Source: Streptomyces sp. NRRL S-340
GTDB taxonomy: Bacteria > Actinomycetota > Actinomycetes > Streptomycetales > Streptomycetaceae
Direction: 5' to 3'
NCBI RefSeq assembly: GCF_000720185.1
Contig: NZ_JOIY01000068.1
Span: 1 to 34,525, forward strand
DNA: 34,525 bases
Position numbers and translations under genes: made by a program. The number at the start of each line of letters is the position of its first letter. Within the stretch, counting starts at the first letter, position 1. The notes under the pieces were generated by a model, which saw nothing but the letters and a program-made list of their open reading frames with translations, was not told where the DNA came from and searched no databases. Positions 1 through 8,850 of the stretch are shown piece by piece.

Positions 1-25
1 GGCCCTGATCTGCGACTCTCACGAG

Positions 26-99
<74 letters not shown>

Positions 100-316
100 T
101 TGCCCGCTTGACCTGGGGTTTCCCCTGGCCGAACGCGCAGGAAAACCATACCGCACTCGGGTCGGTGGTCGCGCACGCCTTTCCGCGGGCGTCGCACCGG
201 GGCGTCCGCTCGGGACGCCGGGGCCGTCGGCGCCGTACGCAGCACGTGCCCAGGAGCACACGTCCGGCAGCAAGCGCCCGGCAGCACGTGGCGGGGAGCA
301 CGTGTCCGGCAGCGAC

Positions 317-347
317 TTGACCTCAAGCTTGCTTGAGGTTGCACGAT
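317..347 (+). promoter_or_regulatory. SoxR-type operator inside a MerR-class promoter
   Basis: TTGACC (317-322, -35) and CACGAT (342-347, -10) are separated by 19 bp, the over-long spacer typical of promoters activated by MerR-family proteins. The perfect 18-bp palindrome CCTCAAGCTTGCTTGAGG (321-338) lies in that spacer and matches the SoxR box known from enterobacteria and Streptomyces (CCTCAAG...CTTGAGG). The expected transcription start is at about 354-355, on the A of the transketolase ATG, so the mRNA should be leaderless. SoxR itself is not encoded in this window. The match is seen directly; control by SoxR is inferred. Confidence 0.85.
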
Positions 348-354
348 CGTCGCC

Positions 355-1062
355 ATGACCACCACCGAAGAACGCGGGCGCACCTACGGGTACGCCGACC
401 TGCCCCGGCTGATGGGGCTCATGACGGGTGACGAGAAGCACGGGCCTGCGGCCACGTCCACGCTGGACGTGCTCTGGGTCCTGTACGACCGGGTGCTCCG
501 CGTCGGCCCGGGGAGCCAGGACGATCCCGGGCGCGACCGGTTCCTGCTGTCCAAGGGACACGGCCCGATGGCCTACTACGCGGTTCTCGCCGCCCGGGGT
601 TTCGTGCCGGTGGAGTGGCTGCCGGGCTTCGGATCCTACGACTCCCCGCTCGGACACCACCCGGACCGGACCCTGGTGCCGGGCGTGGAGATCGGCAGCG
701 GCTCGCTGGGGCACGGGCTGCCCCTGGCCGTCGGCACGGCCCTCGGACTGCGCGCCCAGGGCCTGAACGAGCCCCGGGTGTGGGTGCTGACGGGCGACGC
801 CGAGCTGGACGAGGGGAGCAACCACGAGGCGATCGCCTTCGCCGGTCCGGCCGGACTCGAACAGCTGCACACCGTGGTCGTCGACAACGCCTCCGCGAGC
901 CATGCCCGGCCGGGCGGGATCGCCGCCCGTTTCGAGGCCGCGGGCTGGTCGGCGGTGACCGTCGACGGCCGCGACCACGAGGCGCTGCACGCCGCGTTCA
1001 CCGCGCCGCATCCGGGCCGCCCGCACGTGGTGGTGGCACGGGTGGAGCCGAAGACCTCCTGA
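355..1062 (+). CDS. Transketolase, N-terminal (ThDP-binding) subunit
   Basis: This 235-residue protein is the pyrophosphate-binding half of a split transketolase. It shows SKGHGP (66-71), GSLGHGL (116-122) and the ThDP/Mg motif GDAELDEG (147-154) with the paired Asn in VVVDNAS (N178). Full-length transketolases exceed 600 residues; here the Pyr and C-terminal domains are in the next gene (1253-2167). The ATG at 355 has no Shine-Dalgarno sequence but lies about 7 nt after a -10 hexamer, so a leaderless message is likely. The SoxR-like box upstream suggests induction by redox-active compounds. The ketose/aldose substrate cannot be read from the sequence: it could act in the pentose phosphate pathway or in a dedicated sugar pathway. 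A pyrimidine-rich 190-bp gap with no ORF separates it from its partner, whereas such pairs usually abut. Confidence 0.9.
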   Translation: MTTTEERGRTYGYADLPRLMGLMTGDEKHGPAATSTLDVLWVLYDRVLRVGPGSQDDPGRDRFLLSKGHGPMAYYAVLAARGFVPVEWLPGFGSYDSPLGHHPDRTLVPGVEIGSGSLGHGLPLAVGTALGLRAQGLNEPRVWVLTGDAELDEGSNHEAIAFAGPAGLEQLHTVVVDNASASHARPGGIAARFEAAGWSAVTVDGRDHEALHAAFTAPHPGRPHVVVARVEPKTS

Positions 1063-1252
1063 CGGCCGCCGGGCGCTTCCCGGACGCCACGGCCGTCTCA
1101 CGGCCTCTCCGGCCCCCGCGATCCCTCCGGCCCCCTCGGACCTCCCCGGCCCACCGTGCCCACCGCGCCCACCGGGCACGCTGCCGTCCCGTCCCCCGCG
1201 CCTCCTCCGCCCCTCCCTCTCCCCCGTCCCGACACAGAAGGACCCGATCCCC

Positions 1253-2167
1253 ATGGACACCATGCGTGACCGTTTCGCCCCCGTCGTCTCCCGTCTGCTC
1301 GACGAGGATCCCCGGGTGGCGGTCGTCCTCGCCGAGATCGGCAAGGACGCGTTCGCCGCAGCCCGGCAGCGGCACCCCGACCGGGTGATCAACGTGGGCA
1401 TCCGCGAGCAGCTCCTCGTCGGGGCCGGGGCGGGCCTGGCGCTGACCGGTATGCGGCCGGTGGTGCACACCTTCGCCAGCTTCCTCGTGGAGCGCCCCTT
1501 CGAGCAGGTGAAACTGGACCTGGGACACCAGGGGGCGGGCGCGGTGCTGGTGAGCGCGGCCGCCTCGTTCGACTGGCCCGCCGGCGGCTACACCCACATG
1601 GCGCCCGGTGACGTGGCCCTGTTCGACACCCTGGACGGCTGGACGGTCCACGTGCCCGGGCACCCGGACGAGGCCGAGTCCCTGCTGCGGCACGCGGTCG
1701 CGGCGGGAGAGGACAAGGTGTACGTACGGCTGTCCGTGCAGTCGAACGCGCACGGGCGGCCGGTGGACGGCGAGCACTTCGTGACGGTGCGCGAGGGCCG
1801 TTCCGGGGTCGTGGTCGCCGTCGGACCCCTGCTCGACGCGGTGCTCGGCGCCACGGAGGGCCTGGACGTCACCGTGCTGTACGCGACGACCGTGCGGCCC
1901 TTCGACACGGCGGCCCTGCGCCGGGCCACCCGCTCGGCCGGCACCGACGTGGTCCTCGTCGAGCCGTACCTGGCGGGCACCTCGACGGCGGCGGCGAACG
2001 ACGCGCTCCACGACGTCCCCCACCGGGTCCTGGGCCTGGGGGTGGGCCGCGCCGAACTACGGCGGTACGGCACCGTCGAGGAGCATGCCGCGGCGCACGG
2101 CCTGGACGCCCCGTCCCTGCGGGAGCGGATCTCCACGTTCCTCGCGCCGGGCGCCGGGGACGCCTGA
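1253..2167 (+). CDS. Transketolase, C-terminal subunit (Pyr + C-terminal domains)
   Basis: This 304-residue protein is the second half of the split transketolase. The pyrimidine-binding domain carries NVGIREQ with the catalytic Glu (E52) that activates ThDP, followed by the small-residue stretch LLVGAGAGLALTG. The rest matches the transketolase C-terminal domain. The ATG at 1253 has AGAAGGA (1236-1242) ten bases upstream, so unlike its partner it is translated from a normal ribosome site. A second in-frame ATG at 1262 is possible. It is presumably cotranscribed with the N-terminal subunit from the SoxR-type promoter; active sites would form at the interface of the two chains. It is convergent with the MFS gene, with only 49 bp between stop codons. 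Confidence 0.9.
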   Translation: MDTMRDRFAPVVSRLLDEDPRVAVVLAEIGKDAFAAARQRHPDRVINVGIREQLLVGAGAGLALTGMRPVVHTFASFLVERPFEQVKLDLGHQGAGAVLVSAAASFDWPAGGYTHMAPGDVALFDTLDGWTVHVPGHPDEAESLLRHAVAAGEDKVYVRLSVQSNAHGRPVDGEHFVTVREGRSGVVVAVGPLLDAVLGATEGLDVTVLYATTVRPFDTAALRRATRSAGTDVVLVEPYLAGTSTAAANDALHDVPHRVLGLGVGRAELRRYGTVEEHAAAHGLDAPSLRERISTFLAPGAGDA

Positions 2168-2216
2168 GCGGCGGGCGCCGCGGCTGCCGGGGCGGCGGGC
2201 GCGGAGAGCACCGCGG

Positions 2217-3647
2217 TCAGCTCCGCGCCGGATGCCCCCGCCCGGCCTGCGGCCCGCGCCCGTCGGCGCGTACGAGGCCGCGTATCGCGGGGACCGCGAG
2301 CAGCGCGACCGGGACCACGAGGCTCATCACCGCGGACACCAGCAGGACGTGTCCCGCGCCGAGCAGGGAGGCGGACGGTCCGGCGAGGGCCTGGCCCACG
2401 GGCATCATGGCGAGGGAGCCCGCCACGTCGTAGGCGTGGATGCGGTTGAGGACGTCGGAGGGGACCTGCGTCTGGACGCTGGTCGCCCACATCACGCCCC
2501 AGAACGCCTGTCCGGCCCCCGCGACGGCGGCTCCCGCGGCCATGGCCCCTACCCCGAGACCGGCTCCGACGGCCGCCGGGAACCAGACGAACGCGAACAG
2601 GGCGACCGCCCCGGCGCGCAGCATCCGGCGCGGGCGCAGCCGCAGCGCGAGGAACCCGCCGACGACGGTGCCCGCGCCGAGGGCGGAGTTGATCAGGCCG
2701 TAGGCCCGTGGGCCGTGCTGCTGGACCACCTCGGTGGCCACCAGCGGGACGGTCGGGCCCCACACGGCGATCATGTAGAGGCACCAGATCGCGATGACAC
2801 CCCACAGCCACGTCCGTGCTCGGAACTCCCGCCAGCCCTCGGCCAGGTCGGCCTTGAAGGTGCCCTGCCCGTGACCGGCCGCAGGACGGCTGCCGGGCCT
2901 CGGCGGCGGCAGTCTGAGCAGCAGCAGGCACAGGGCGCTGATCGCGTAGGTGGCTCCGTGGGCGGCGAAGACCCCGCCGGGCGAGGCGAAGCCCACGAGG
3001 AGGCCGGCGACGGCGGGGCCGGCGAGCTGGGCGGCGGACTCGGCGATCCGTATCGCGCCGTTGGCGCCCTGGATGTCGGTGGCGAGGCGCGGCACCGTAC
3101 TGGCCACGCCGGGCTGGAAGACGGCGCCCGCCACGCCGTTGACCAGGCCGATGAGGCAGATCTCCCAGAGCACCACGTGCCCGGAGAAGAAGAGGACCGC
3201 TGCCGCCGACTGGGTGCCCAGGCGCACCAGGTCGGCGCCGATCATCAGTCTGCGGGTGCTGAAGCGGTCGGCGATGACGCCGCCGAAGACCACGAGTCCG
3301 GCGAAGGCGGCCGCGGTCGAGGCCATGGCGAGGCCCACCGCGCCCGCGCCGTACCCGTGCTGCAACAGGCCCGCGGCCAGTGCGACGGGCAGCATGGTGT
3401 CGCCGAGCCGGGCGACGGCGCGGGCGACGAAGAACAGCGCGAAGTCCCGCGACCAGACCGGCCGGGCCGCACCGGCCGCCGACGCACCGAGGGCCGACGC
3501 ATCGCCCGCCGGCACTCCCACGGCAACGCCTGCCGGACCGTCCGTCCCGCCCGCCACCGCCGTCTCGGCGGCCCCCGCCCGCCCCGCCGTCTCAGCCGCC
3601 CCCGCCGTCTCCTCCCCCGACGACGACTGCGCAGACGCCCCTGTCAT
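2217..3647 (-). CDS. MFS exporter (MFS_3, EntS-like)
   Basis: This 476-residue membrane protein belongs to the major facilitator superfamily, most like the MFS_3 group (EntS-type siderophore and macrolide exporters). The membrane domain begins near residue 66 with WSRDFALFFVARAVARLGD. The loop 2-3 signature GGVIADRFSTRRLMIGADL is at about 122-140. About twelve hydrophobic segments follow. Residues 1-60 are an Ala/Gly/Thr-rich disordered extension longer than usual, so a later start cannot be excluded. The ATG at 3647 is preceded directly by AAGGA, with GGGGAG further upstream. The substrate cannot be inferred: no biosynthetic gene is adjacent and the transketolase pair converges on it. It is probably monocistronic. 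Confidence 0.88.
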   Translation of the reverse strand: MTGASAQSSSGEETAGAAETAGRAGAAETAVAGGTDGPAGVAVGVPAGDASALGASAAGAARPVWSRDFALFFVARAVARLGDTMLPVALAAGLLQHGYGAGAVGLAMASTAAAFAGLVVFGGVIADRFSTRRLMIGADLVRLGTQSAAAVLFFSGHVVLWEICLIGLVNGVAGAVFQPGVASTVPRLATDIQGANGAIRIAESAAQLAGPAVAGLLVGFASPGGVFAAHGATYAISALCLLLLRLPPPRPGSRPAAGHGQGTFKADLAEGWREFRARTWLWGVIAIWCLYMIAVWGPTVPLVATEVVQQHGPRAYGLINSALGAGTVVGGFLALRLRPRRMLRAGAVALFAFVWFPAAVGAGLGVGAMAAGAAVAGAGQAFWGVMWATSVQTQVPSDVLNRIHAYDVAGSLAMMPVGQALAGPSASLLGAGHVLLVSAVMSLVVPVALLAVPAIRGLVRADGRGPQAGRGHPARS

Positions 3648-3775
3648 TCCTTCGACGCTCCCCTCCCCGGCCGGCCCCGCCGCGCCCGTCGCTCAGCGGT
3701 GGGCGCGGCTCCCTCCCGCGCCCGCCCCCGTCCTGCGGATCATGCCACGGCCCGCTGACAACGCCCGAGGGGTTT

Positions 3776-4135
3776 TCACCCCTGGGCGGGCAGCCCGAGT
3801 CCGGGGTGGGCCTCCAGGAGCCGGTCCGGGGCCGCCTGACGCCAGGAGTCGGCGAGGATGTCGCGCAGTTCGCCCTCGTCCTCCAGTGCCGCGAGGCGGA
3901 GCCTCACCCAGGCGAACTGGGCCTCGTGACGGGCGATCCAGAACTTCTCCGGCTCCGCCAGGACCAGTTCGTCGCGCTCGTCCTTGGGGCAGCGCACGGC
4001 GATGGAGGTCTCGTCCTCCGGCAGCGTGGCGAACATCTTGCCCGCGACGCGGAACGTGGGCATGCCCCAGGCGGTCTTCTCCGTCGTGTCCGGCAGGGAC
4101 AGGGCGATACGGCGTACGTCTTCGGGATCCTGCAT
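3776..4135 (-). CDS. MmcQ/YjbR family protein
   Basis: This 119-residue protein has the MmcQ/YjbR (DUF419) pattern: an N-terminal helix with RRIALSLPDTTEKTAWGMPTFRV, then KMFATL, and a C-terminal WVRLRLAALED...L..LADSWRQAAP. Proteins of this small alpha/beta fold are thought to bind DNA or act as dimeric accessory factors; the biochemical role is not established. The ATG at 4135 is chosen over GTG codons at 4144 and 4159 because the domain starts there and the promoter hexamer TAGCGT lies 7 nt upstream, giving a leaderless start. The upstream motif fits the RecA-independent DNA-damage promoter class, so damage induction is plausible. It is downstream of the GNAT gene on the same strand. Confidence 0.85.
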   Translation of the reverse strand: MQDPEDVRRIALSLPDTTEKTAWGMPTFRVAGKMFATLPEDETSIAVRCPKDERDELVLAEPEKFWIARHEAQFAWVRLRLAALEDEGELRDILADSWRQAAPDRLLEAHPGLGLPAQG

Positions 4136-4142
4136 GTCCGGC

Positions 4143-4165
4143 ACGCTAGCCGGTCCCACTGACAG
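4143..4165 (-). promoter_or_regulatory. RecA-NDp/PafBC-type promoter of the MmcQ gene
   Basis: On the minus strand CTGTCAGTG (4165-4157) is followed by exactly 8 nt and TAGCGT (4148-4143). The actinobacterial RecA-independent DNA-damage promoter recognised with PafBC is TTGTCRGTG, 8 nt, TAnnnT. Only the first base deviates. Seven nt downstream is the MmcQ ATG at 4135, so the transcript is predicted leaderless. Match is seen; activity is inferred. Confidence 0.6.
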
Positions 4166-4189
4166 TCACCCCGGGAGCGGACCGGCCGC

Positions 4190-4846
4190 TCACAGCCGCT
4201 TGCAGTAGATCGTCGTCGGCCGCAGTGTCCCGGCCGGGTCGGCCGCGTAGTCCGGGATCACCCCGACCCGCGTCCAGCCGGCCGACCGGTACAGGTGCTC
4301 CGCCGGGCTGCCGGTCTCGGTGTCCAGGTGCAGCAGGGTGACGCCCGCCGCCGCGGCCGCCTCCTCCGCGACGGCCAGCAGCCCGCGGCCCAGGCCCTGG
4401 CCGCGGGCGTGCCGGTGCACCATGAGCTTGACCAGCTCGGCCCGGTGGCGGCTGTTGGGTCTGCCGGGGAAGGCGAGGCTGACGGTCCCGGTCACCCGGC
4501 CGTCCGTGTCGTACGCGGCCCACACCGCCAGCCGGCCCGCCGCCACGCCGGCCGACCGCTCCTGCCACCAGGCGACCGCGTCGGCCCGGTCCAGGGGGGC
4601 GAGGAAACCGACGGAGGCGCCGCCTGCCACCGTGTCGGTCAGCAGTTCCGCCAACTCCTCGACGCGGGCGTCGATTCCGGCGGCGTCCAGCCGGGCCGTG
4701 GTCACCGTCACGGGCGTACCACCGCCGCCCCGGACCGCGTTCTCCACGTCTTCCGTCCTTCCCGCGTTCTCGACGCCTTGCGAGTCCTGGACGCCCACCG
4801 GCTCCGCGGCGCCTTCGAAGTCCTCCACGTGTGCCCTCTCTGCCAT
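4190..4846 (-). CDS. GNAT family N-acetyltransferase
   Basis: This 218-residue protein contains a GNAT acetyl-CoA-dependent acyltransferase fold in residues ~50-218. Visible are GRVTGTVSLAF (beta 4), LVKLMVHRHARGQGLGRGLL with the acetyl-CoA pyrophosphate motif RGQGLGR, LLHLDTETGSPAEHLYRSAGW (motif B), and the late strand TTIYCKRL. The first ~45 residues are acidic and not part of the domain. The ATG at 4846 was chosen because upstream codons run into a tandem repeat, and because its start region is nearly identical to that of the next gene (17 of 19 bases from GGCTAGC to CATG), with TAGCTT 7 nt before the ATG. The acyl acceptor is unknown; candidates are an amine antibiotic, a peptide or a protein. 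Confidence 0.88.
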   Translation of the reverse strand: MAERAHVEDFEGAAEPVGVQDSQGVENAGRTEDVENAVRGGGGTPVTVTTARLDAAGIDARVEELAELLTDTVAGGASVGFLAPLDRADAVAWWQERSAGVAAGRLAVWAAYDTDGRVTGTVSLAFPGRPNSRHRAELVKLMVHRHARGQGLGRGLLAVAEEAAAAAGVTLLHLDTETGSPAEHLYRSAGWTRVGVIPDYAADPAGTLRPTTIYCKRL

Positions 4847-4862
4847 GTCCGGGAAGCTAGCC
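4844..4862 (-). promoter_or_regulatory. -10 region and leaderless start of the GNAT gene
   Basis: The minus strand reads GGCTAGCTTCCCGGACATG and matches the MmcQ start region (4133-4151) at 17 of 19 positions. TAGCTT fits a Streptomyces -10 box and is 7 nt from the ATG. Unlike the MmcQ promoter, no TTGTCRGTG element stands 8 nt upstream, so the two promoters share only the -10/start segment. Confidence 0.45.
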
Positions 4863-4898
4863 CGGACAGGAAACATCCGTGTTACGGGACGCTCACCG

Positions 4899-4954
4899 CA
4901 GAACTCAGAACTCAGAACGCAGAACGCAGGAGGCAGGAGGCAGGAGGCAGGAGA
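4899..4954. repeat. Heptanucleotide tandem repeat, 8 units
   Basis: Eight uninterrupted 7-bp units run CAGAACT, CAGAACT, CAGAACG, CAGAACG, CAGGAGG, CAGGAGG, CAGGAGG, CAGGAGA. The variants are grouped in pairs or runs, as expected for stepwise slippage. The array is purine-rich on the plus strand, upstream of the GNAT start. A more degenerate GCAGGAGCAG-like run continues to about 4996. Confidence 0.95.
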
Positions 4955-5029
4955 CCGATGCAAACGGACGCGGAGCAGGAGCAGACGCAGGAGCAAAGTG
5001 GGCGGCCCTCTGCCGGGACCGCGCCGCTA

Positions 5030-5193
5030 AGAGCTGCGAACAAAAGTGGGTTCCGGTCAGCGGGCGGTGTCCGGTGCGTGCGATCGCAAGGCGCCGGAAG
5101 GTCCTTGCAGCGGAGCTGCCAGGGCCTTCTGGCAACGCGGCGAGGGCGCGTGCCGGGCGCCGCCCGCCGGGGCCCACTTTTGTTCGCAGCTCT
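5030..5193. repeat. 164-bp inverted-repeat element (MITE-like)
   Basis: Arms at 5030-5050 and 5173-5193 are perfect 21-nt inverted complements, beginning AGAGCTGCGAAC and ending AGTGGG on each strand. Pairing continues imperfectly inward (CCGG..CGGGCGG..). The interior (about 122 bp) has no gene but contains a small hairpin, GCCAG/CTGGC. The element lies between the GNAT and LysR genes. TAAG stands next to both ends, which might be a target duplication but overlaps the left arm by two bases. A third, diverged copy of the end occurs at 17101-17133. Confidence 0.85.
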
Positions 5194-5195
5194 AA

Positions 5196-5252
5196 GCCCT
5201 GTCGTCACATTCCCGCCCGCCCCGCGGGCGGACGGGAATGTGACGACAGGGC
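5196..5252 (-). terminator. 20-bp-stem hairpin overlapping the LysR stop
   Basis: GCCCTGTCGTCACATTCCCG (5196-5215) and its exact complement (5233-5252) form a 20-bp stem around a 17-nt GC-rich loop. The LysR stop codon (5205-5207) is inside one arm, so the last ~15 codons of that gene lie in the hairpin. It probably works as a factor-independent terminator for the LysR transcript, although there is no U-tract. Confidence 0.65.
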
Positions 5253-6155
5253 CTGGTGTCCGGCCGCCTCTCCCAGCGCGTCCAGCACCGGGCGGATCAG
5301 CGGGTGCTCCTCGGCGCCCCGGCGTACCGCGGCGAAGACCCGGCGCGTGGGCGCCACACCGTCCACGGGGCGCACGACCACGCCCGTCAGGTCCATTCCG
5401 CGCAGCGCGGAGCGCGGGACGAGGGCCACGCCCGCGTCGGCCGAGGCGAGCGCGACGACCGCCCGGAAGTCGTCGGAGGAGTGTTCGAGGCGGGGCTGGA
5501 AGCCGGCGCTCTCGCAGGCCAGGACGACCACGTCGTGGCACGGATTGCCGGGATAGGGGCCGATCCAGGGGTCCTTCGCCAGTTCCGCGAGCGGAACCTC
5601 GGGGGTGCCGGCCATGCGGTGGGCGACCGGGACGACCGCGTCGAACGGTTCGGCGTACAGCGGGACGTGGGTGAGGCGGGGGTCGTCGGCGGGCGGCGCC
5701 CCGCGGTACTCGACGGCGACCGCCACGTCGACCTGCCGGTCCAGCACCATGGGCAGGCTCGCGTCGCCCTCCGCGTCCTGGACCCGGATCCGGATGCCGG
5801 GTGCCGTCCGGGCCAGGCGGGACACGGCGGGCGCGACGACCTCGGCGATGCCGGTGGCGAAGGCCGCGACGGTGACGGTGCCGGCCTCGCCCGACCCGTA
5901 GGCGGCCAGCTCGGCCTCCGCCCGTTCCAGCTGGGCCAGCACCGCGTTGGTGTGGTTCAGCAGGATCTCGCCCGCCGGGGTCAGCCGTACGCCCTTGGCT
6001 CCGCGTTCCACCAGCCGGTGGCCGGTCTCCTGCTCCAGGGCGGTCAGCTGCTGGGAGACCGCCGAGGGTGTCAGGTAGAGCGCGGCGGCAGCCGCCGTCA
6101 CCGTACGGTGGTCGGCCACCGCCCGCAGGATGTGCAGCCGCCGCGCTTCGATCAT
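5205..6155 (-). CDS. LysR family transcriptional regulator
   Basis: This 316-residue protein has an N-terminal winged HTH (residues ~2-60: RRLHILRAVADHRTVTAAAAAL, then TPSAVSQQLTALE) and a LysR substrate-binding domain from ~90 to 300. The ATG at 6155 is chosen because MIEARRLHILRAV is the usual LysR N-terminus. GATAAT at 6167-6162 lies 6 nt before it, suggesting a leaderless transcript. The last ~15 residues (SSHSRPPAGRAGM) are encoded by the terminator-like hairpin and are probably not part of the fold; the ancestral stop may have been lost when the repeat arrived. LysR proteins usually control a divergent or neighbouring gene. Here the upstream neighbours kbl and tdh are on the same strand, so the target is uncertain. 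Confidence 0.92.
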   Translation of the reverse strand: MIEARRLHILRAVADHRTVTAAAAALYLTPSAVSQQLTALEQETGHRLVERGAKGVRLTPAGEILLNHTNAVLAQLERAEAELAAYGSGEAGTVTVAAFATGIAEVVAPAVSRLARTAPGIRIRVQDAEGDASLPMVLDRQVDVAVAVEYRGAPPADDPRLTHVPLYAEPFDAVVPVAHRMAGTPEVPLAELAKDPWIGPYPGNPCHDVVVLACESAGFQPRLEHSSDDFRAVVALASADAGVALVPRSALRGMDLTGVVVRPVDGVAPTRRVFAAVRRGAEEHPLIRPVLDALGEAAGHQALSSHSRPPAGRAGM

Positions 6156-6161
6156 GGGCCG

Positions 6162-6167
6162 ATTATC
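6162..6167 (-). promoter_or_regulatory. -10 hexamer of the LysR gene (GATAAT)
   Basis: GATAAT, one base from the TATAAT consensus, lies on the minus strand 6 nt before the LysR ATG, which would give a leaderless message. The -35 region (about GTCCGG with a 17-bp spacer) is poor, as expected for an activated or autoregulated promoter. Confidence 0.45.
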
Positions 6168-6441
6168 GCAAGCCCACCGCTCACCGGACACGCGGGACCG
6201 GTCAGCGGTCCGTCCCACCGGCCCGGCCGGCGACGGGCCCGCCCGGACCGGCCGCCTGATCCCGGGCGGGCGCCGCCGGGGCCGCCAGAGGCCGGTCCGG
6301 GGCTGGTCCGGGGCCGGAAGCGGCGTCGGCTTCGGTGAGATCCGTCGCCCGGGTCGCCCGGCCGGGGCGCCCGTTCGTCCCTCCCGGTCGGACCGGTCGC
6401 CCGGCGGCCCCGGCGGCCGCGCTCCGCTCAGCCCCCTCCGC

Positions 6442-7638
<1,197 letters not shown>

Positions 7639-7821
7639 CATCCAAGACTCCATGGGGATGAGAGGGCGAGTGGGCCGAAGGGGCGCGCCCGGGCCGGGGC
7701 AGCGGGCGCGCGAAGGCCCGGAGGGCTGGGCACGGCCGCTGCGCCGGGACAGGCTCCCTCCGGGGTGCGGAAGGCTGTCCCGGCCCGGGCTTCCGCGCCG
7801 TGGAGGCGGACGGGCCGGGGC

Positions 7822-8850
7822 TCAGGCGGTCCAGTCCAGGATGACCTTGCCGCCCCTGCCGCTCGCGGCGTCCGCGAAGGCCGCCTCGAAGTCGGCGTAG
7901 CCGTAGCGGCCGGTGATCACCGGGGCGAGGTCGAGGCCGCCCTCCAGCAGCACCGACATGGCGTACCAGGTCTCGAACATCTCCCGGCCGTAGATGCCCT
8001 TGACGGTGATCATCGACGTGACGATGCGCGCCCAGTCGACCGGGAACTCCTCGGACGGCAGGCCCAGCATGGCGATCCGGCCGCCGTGCGTCATGTTGGC
8101 GATCATGTCGCGCATCGCCTCGGGGCGGCCGGACATCTCCAGGCCGATGTCGAAGCCCTCGCGCAGGCCGAGCGCGCGCTGGCCCTCGGCGATGGTGGTC
8201 CCGGCGACGTTGAGCGCGAGGCTCACGCCGATCTTGCGGGCCAGTTCCAGGCGCTCCTCGCTCACGTCGGTGATCACGACGTTGCGCGCGCCGGCGTGCC
8301 GCGCGACCGCCGCCGCCATCAGACCGATGGGCCCGGCACCGGTGATCAGCACGTCCTCGCCGACCAGCGGGAAGGAGAGCGCGGTGTGCACGGCGTTGCC
8401 GAACGGATCGAAGATCGCGGCGATGTCCAGGTCGACGGGGACGCGGTGCACCCACACGTTGCCGGCCGGCAGGGCGACGTACTCGGCGAAGGCACCGTCG
8501 CGGCCCACGCCCAGACCGACGGTGGCCCGGCACAGGTGGCGGCGGCCGGCCAGGCAGTTGCGGCACTTGCCGCACACCAGGTGGCCCTCGCCGCTGACCC
8601 GGTCACCGGTCTTGATCTCGGTGACGTCGCGGCCGGTGGCGACGACCTCGCCGACGAACTCGTGACCGACCACGAGCGGGGTGCGGATGGCCTGCTGCGC
8701 CCAGCCGTCCCAGGCCCGGATGTGCAGGTCGGTACCGCAGATACCGGTCCGCAGGACCTTGATCAGTACGTCACCGGGCCCGACGGCGGGCTCGGGCACG
8801 TCCGCGAGCCAGAGCCCGGGCTCCGCCTTCTCCTTGACCAGCGCCTTCAC
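7822..8850 (-). CDS. tdh: L-threonine 3-dehydrogenase
   Basis: This 342-residue zinc-dependent medium-chain dehydrogenase oxidises threonine to 2-amino-3-ketobutyrate with NAD. It shows the catalytic-zinc region [17 protein letters not shown], the structural-zinc cysteines [15 protein letters not shown], and the Rossmann motif [20 protein letters not shown]. The start is the GTG at 8850, preceded by AGGAG with a 7-base spacer. That gives VKALVKEK, the usual Tdh N-terminus, and the normal family length. The product feeds Kbl encoded immediately downstream. Confidence 0.97.
   Translation of the reverse strand: MKALVKEKAEPGLWLADVPEPAVGPGDVLIKVLRTGICGTDLHIRAWDGWAQQAIRTPLVVGHEFVGEVVATGRDVTEIKTGDRVSGEGHLVCGKCRNCLAGRRHLCRATVGLGVGRDGAFAEYVALPAGNVWVHRVPVDLDIAAIFDPFGNAVHTALSFPLVGEDVLITGAGPIGLMAAAVARHAGARNVVITDVSEERLELARKIGVSLALNVAGTTIAEGQRALGLREGFDIGLEMSGRPEAMRDMIANMTHGGRIAMLGLPSEEFPVDWARIVTSMITVKGIYGREMFETWYAMSVLLEGGLDLAPVITGRYGYADFEAAFADAASGRGGKVILDWTA

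Noticed and set aside
1063..1252. A frameshift joining the two transketolase halves into one gene
   Set aside because: The second half has its own ribosome site and ATG, the first half ends in a clean stop after a complete domain, and the gap has no homologous coding sequence; split transketolases are a normal form.
2085..3758. Plus-strand frame of over 500 codons opposite the MFS gene
   Set aside because: The minus-strand frame encodes clear membrane segments and MFS motifs; the plus frame is Arg/Glu/Gly-rich without any fold signal.
4844..4872. PafBC-type motif upstream of the GNAT gene
   Set aside because: The sequence 8 nt before TAGCTT (ATGTTTCCT) does not match TTGTCRGTG beyond a few bases.
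5028..5196. TAAG target duplication proving insertion of the inverted-repeat element
   Set aside because: The left TAAG overlaps the arm by two bases and a 4-bp match is weak; an empty site in a relative would be needed.
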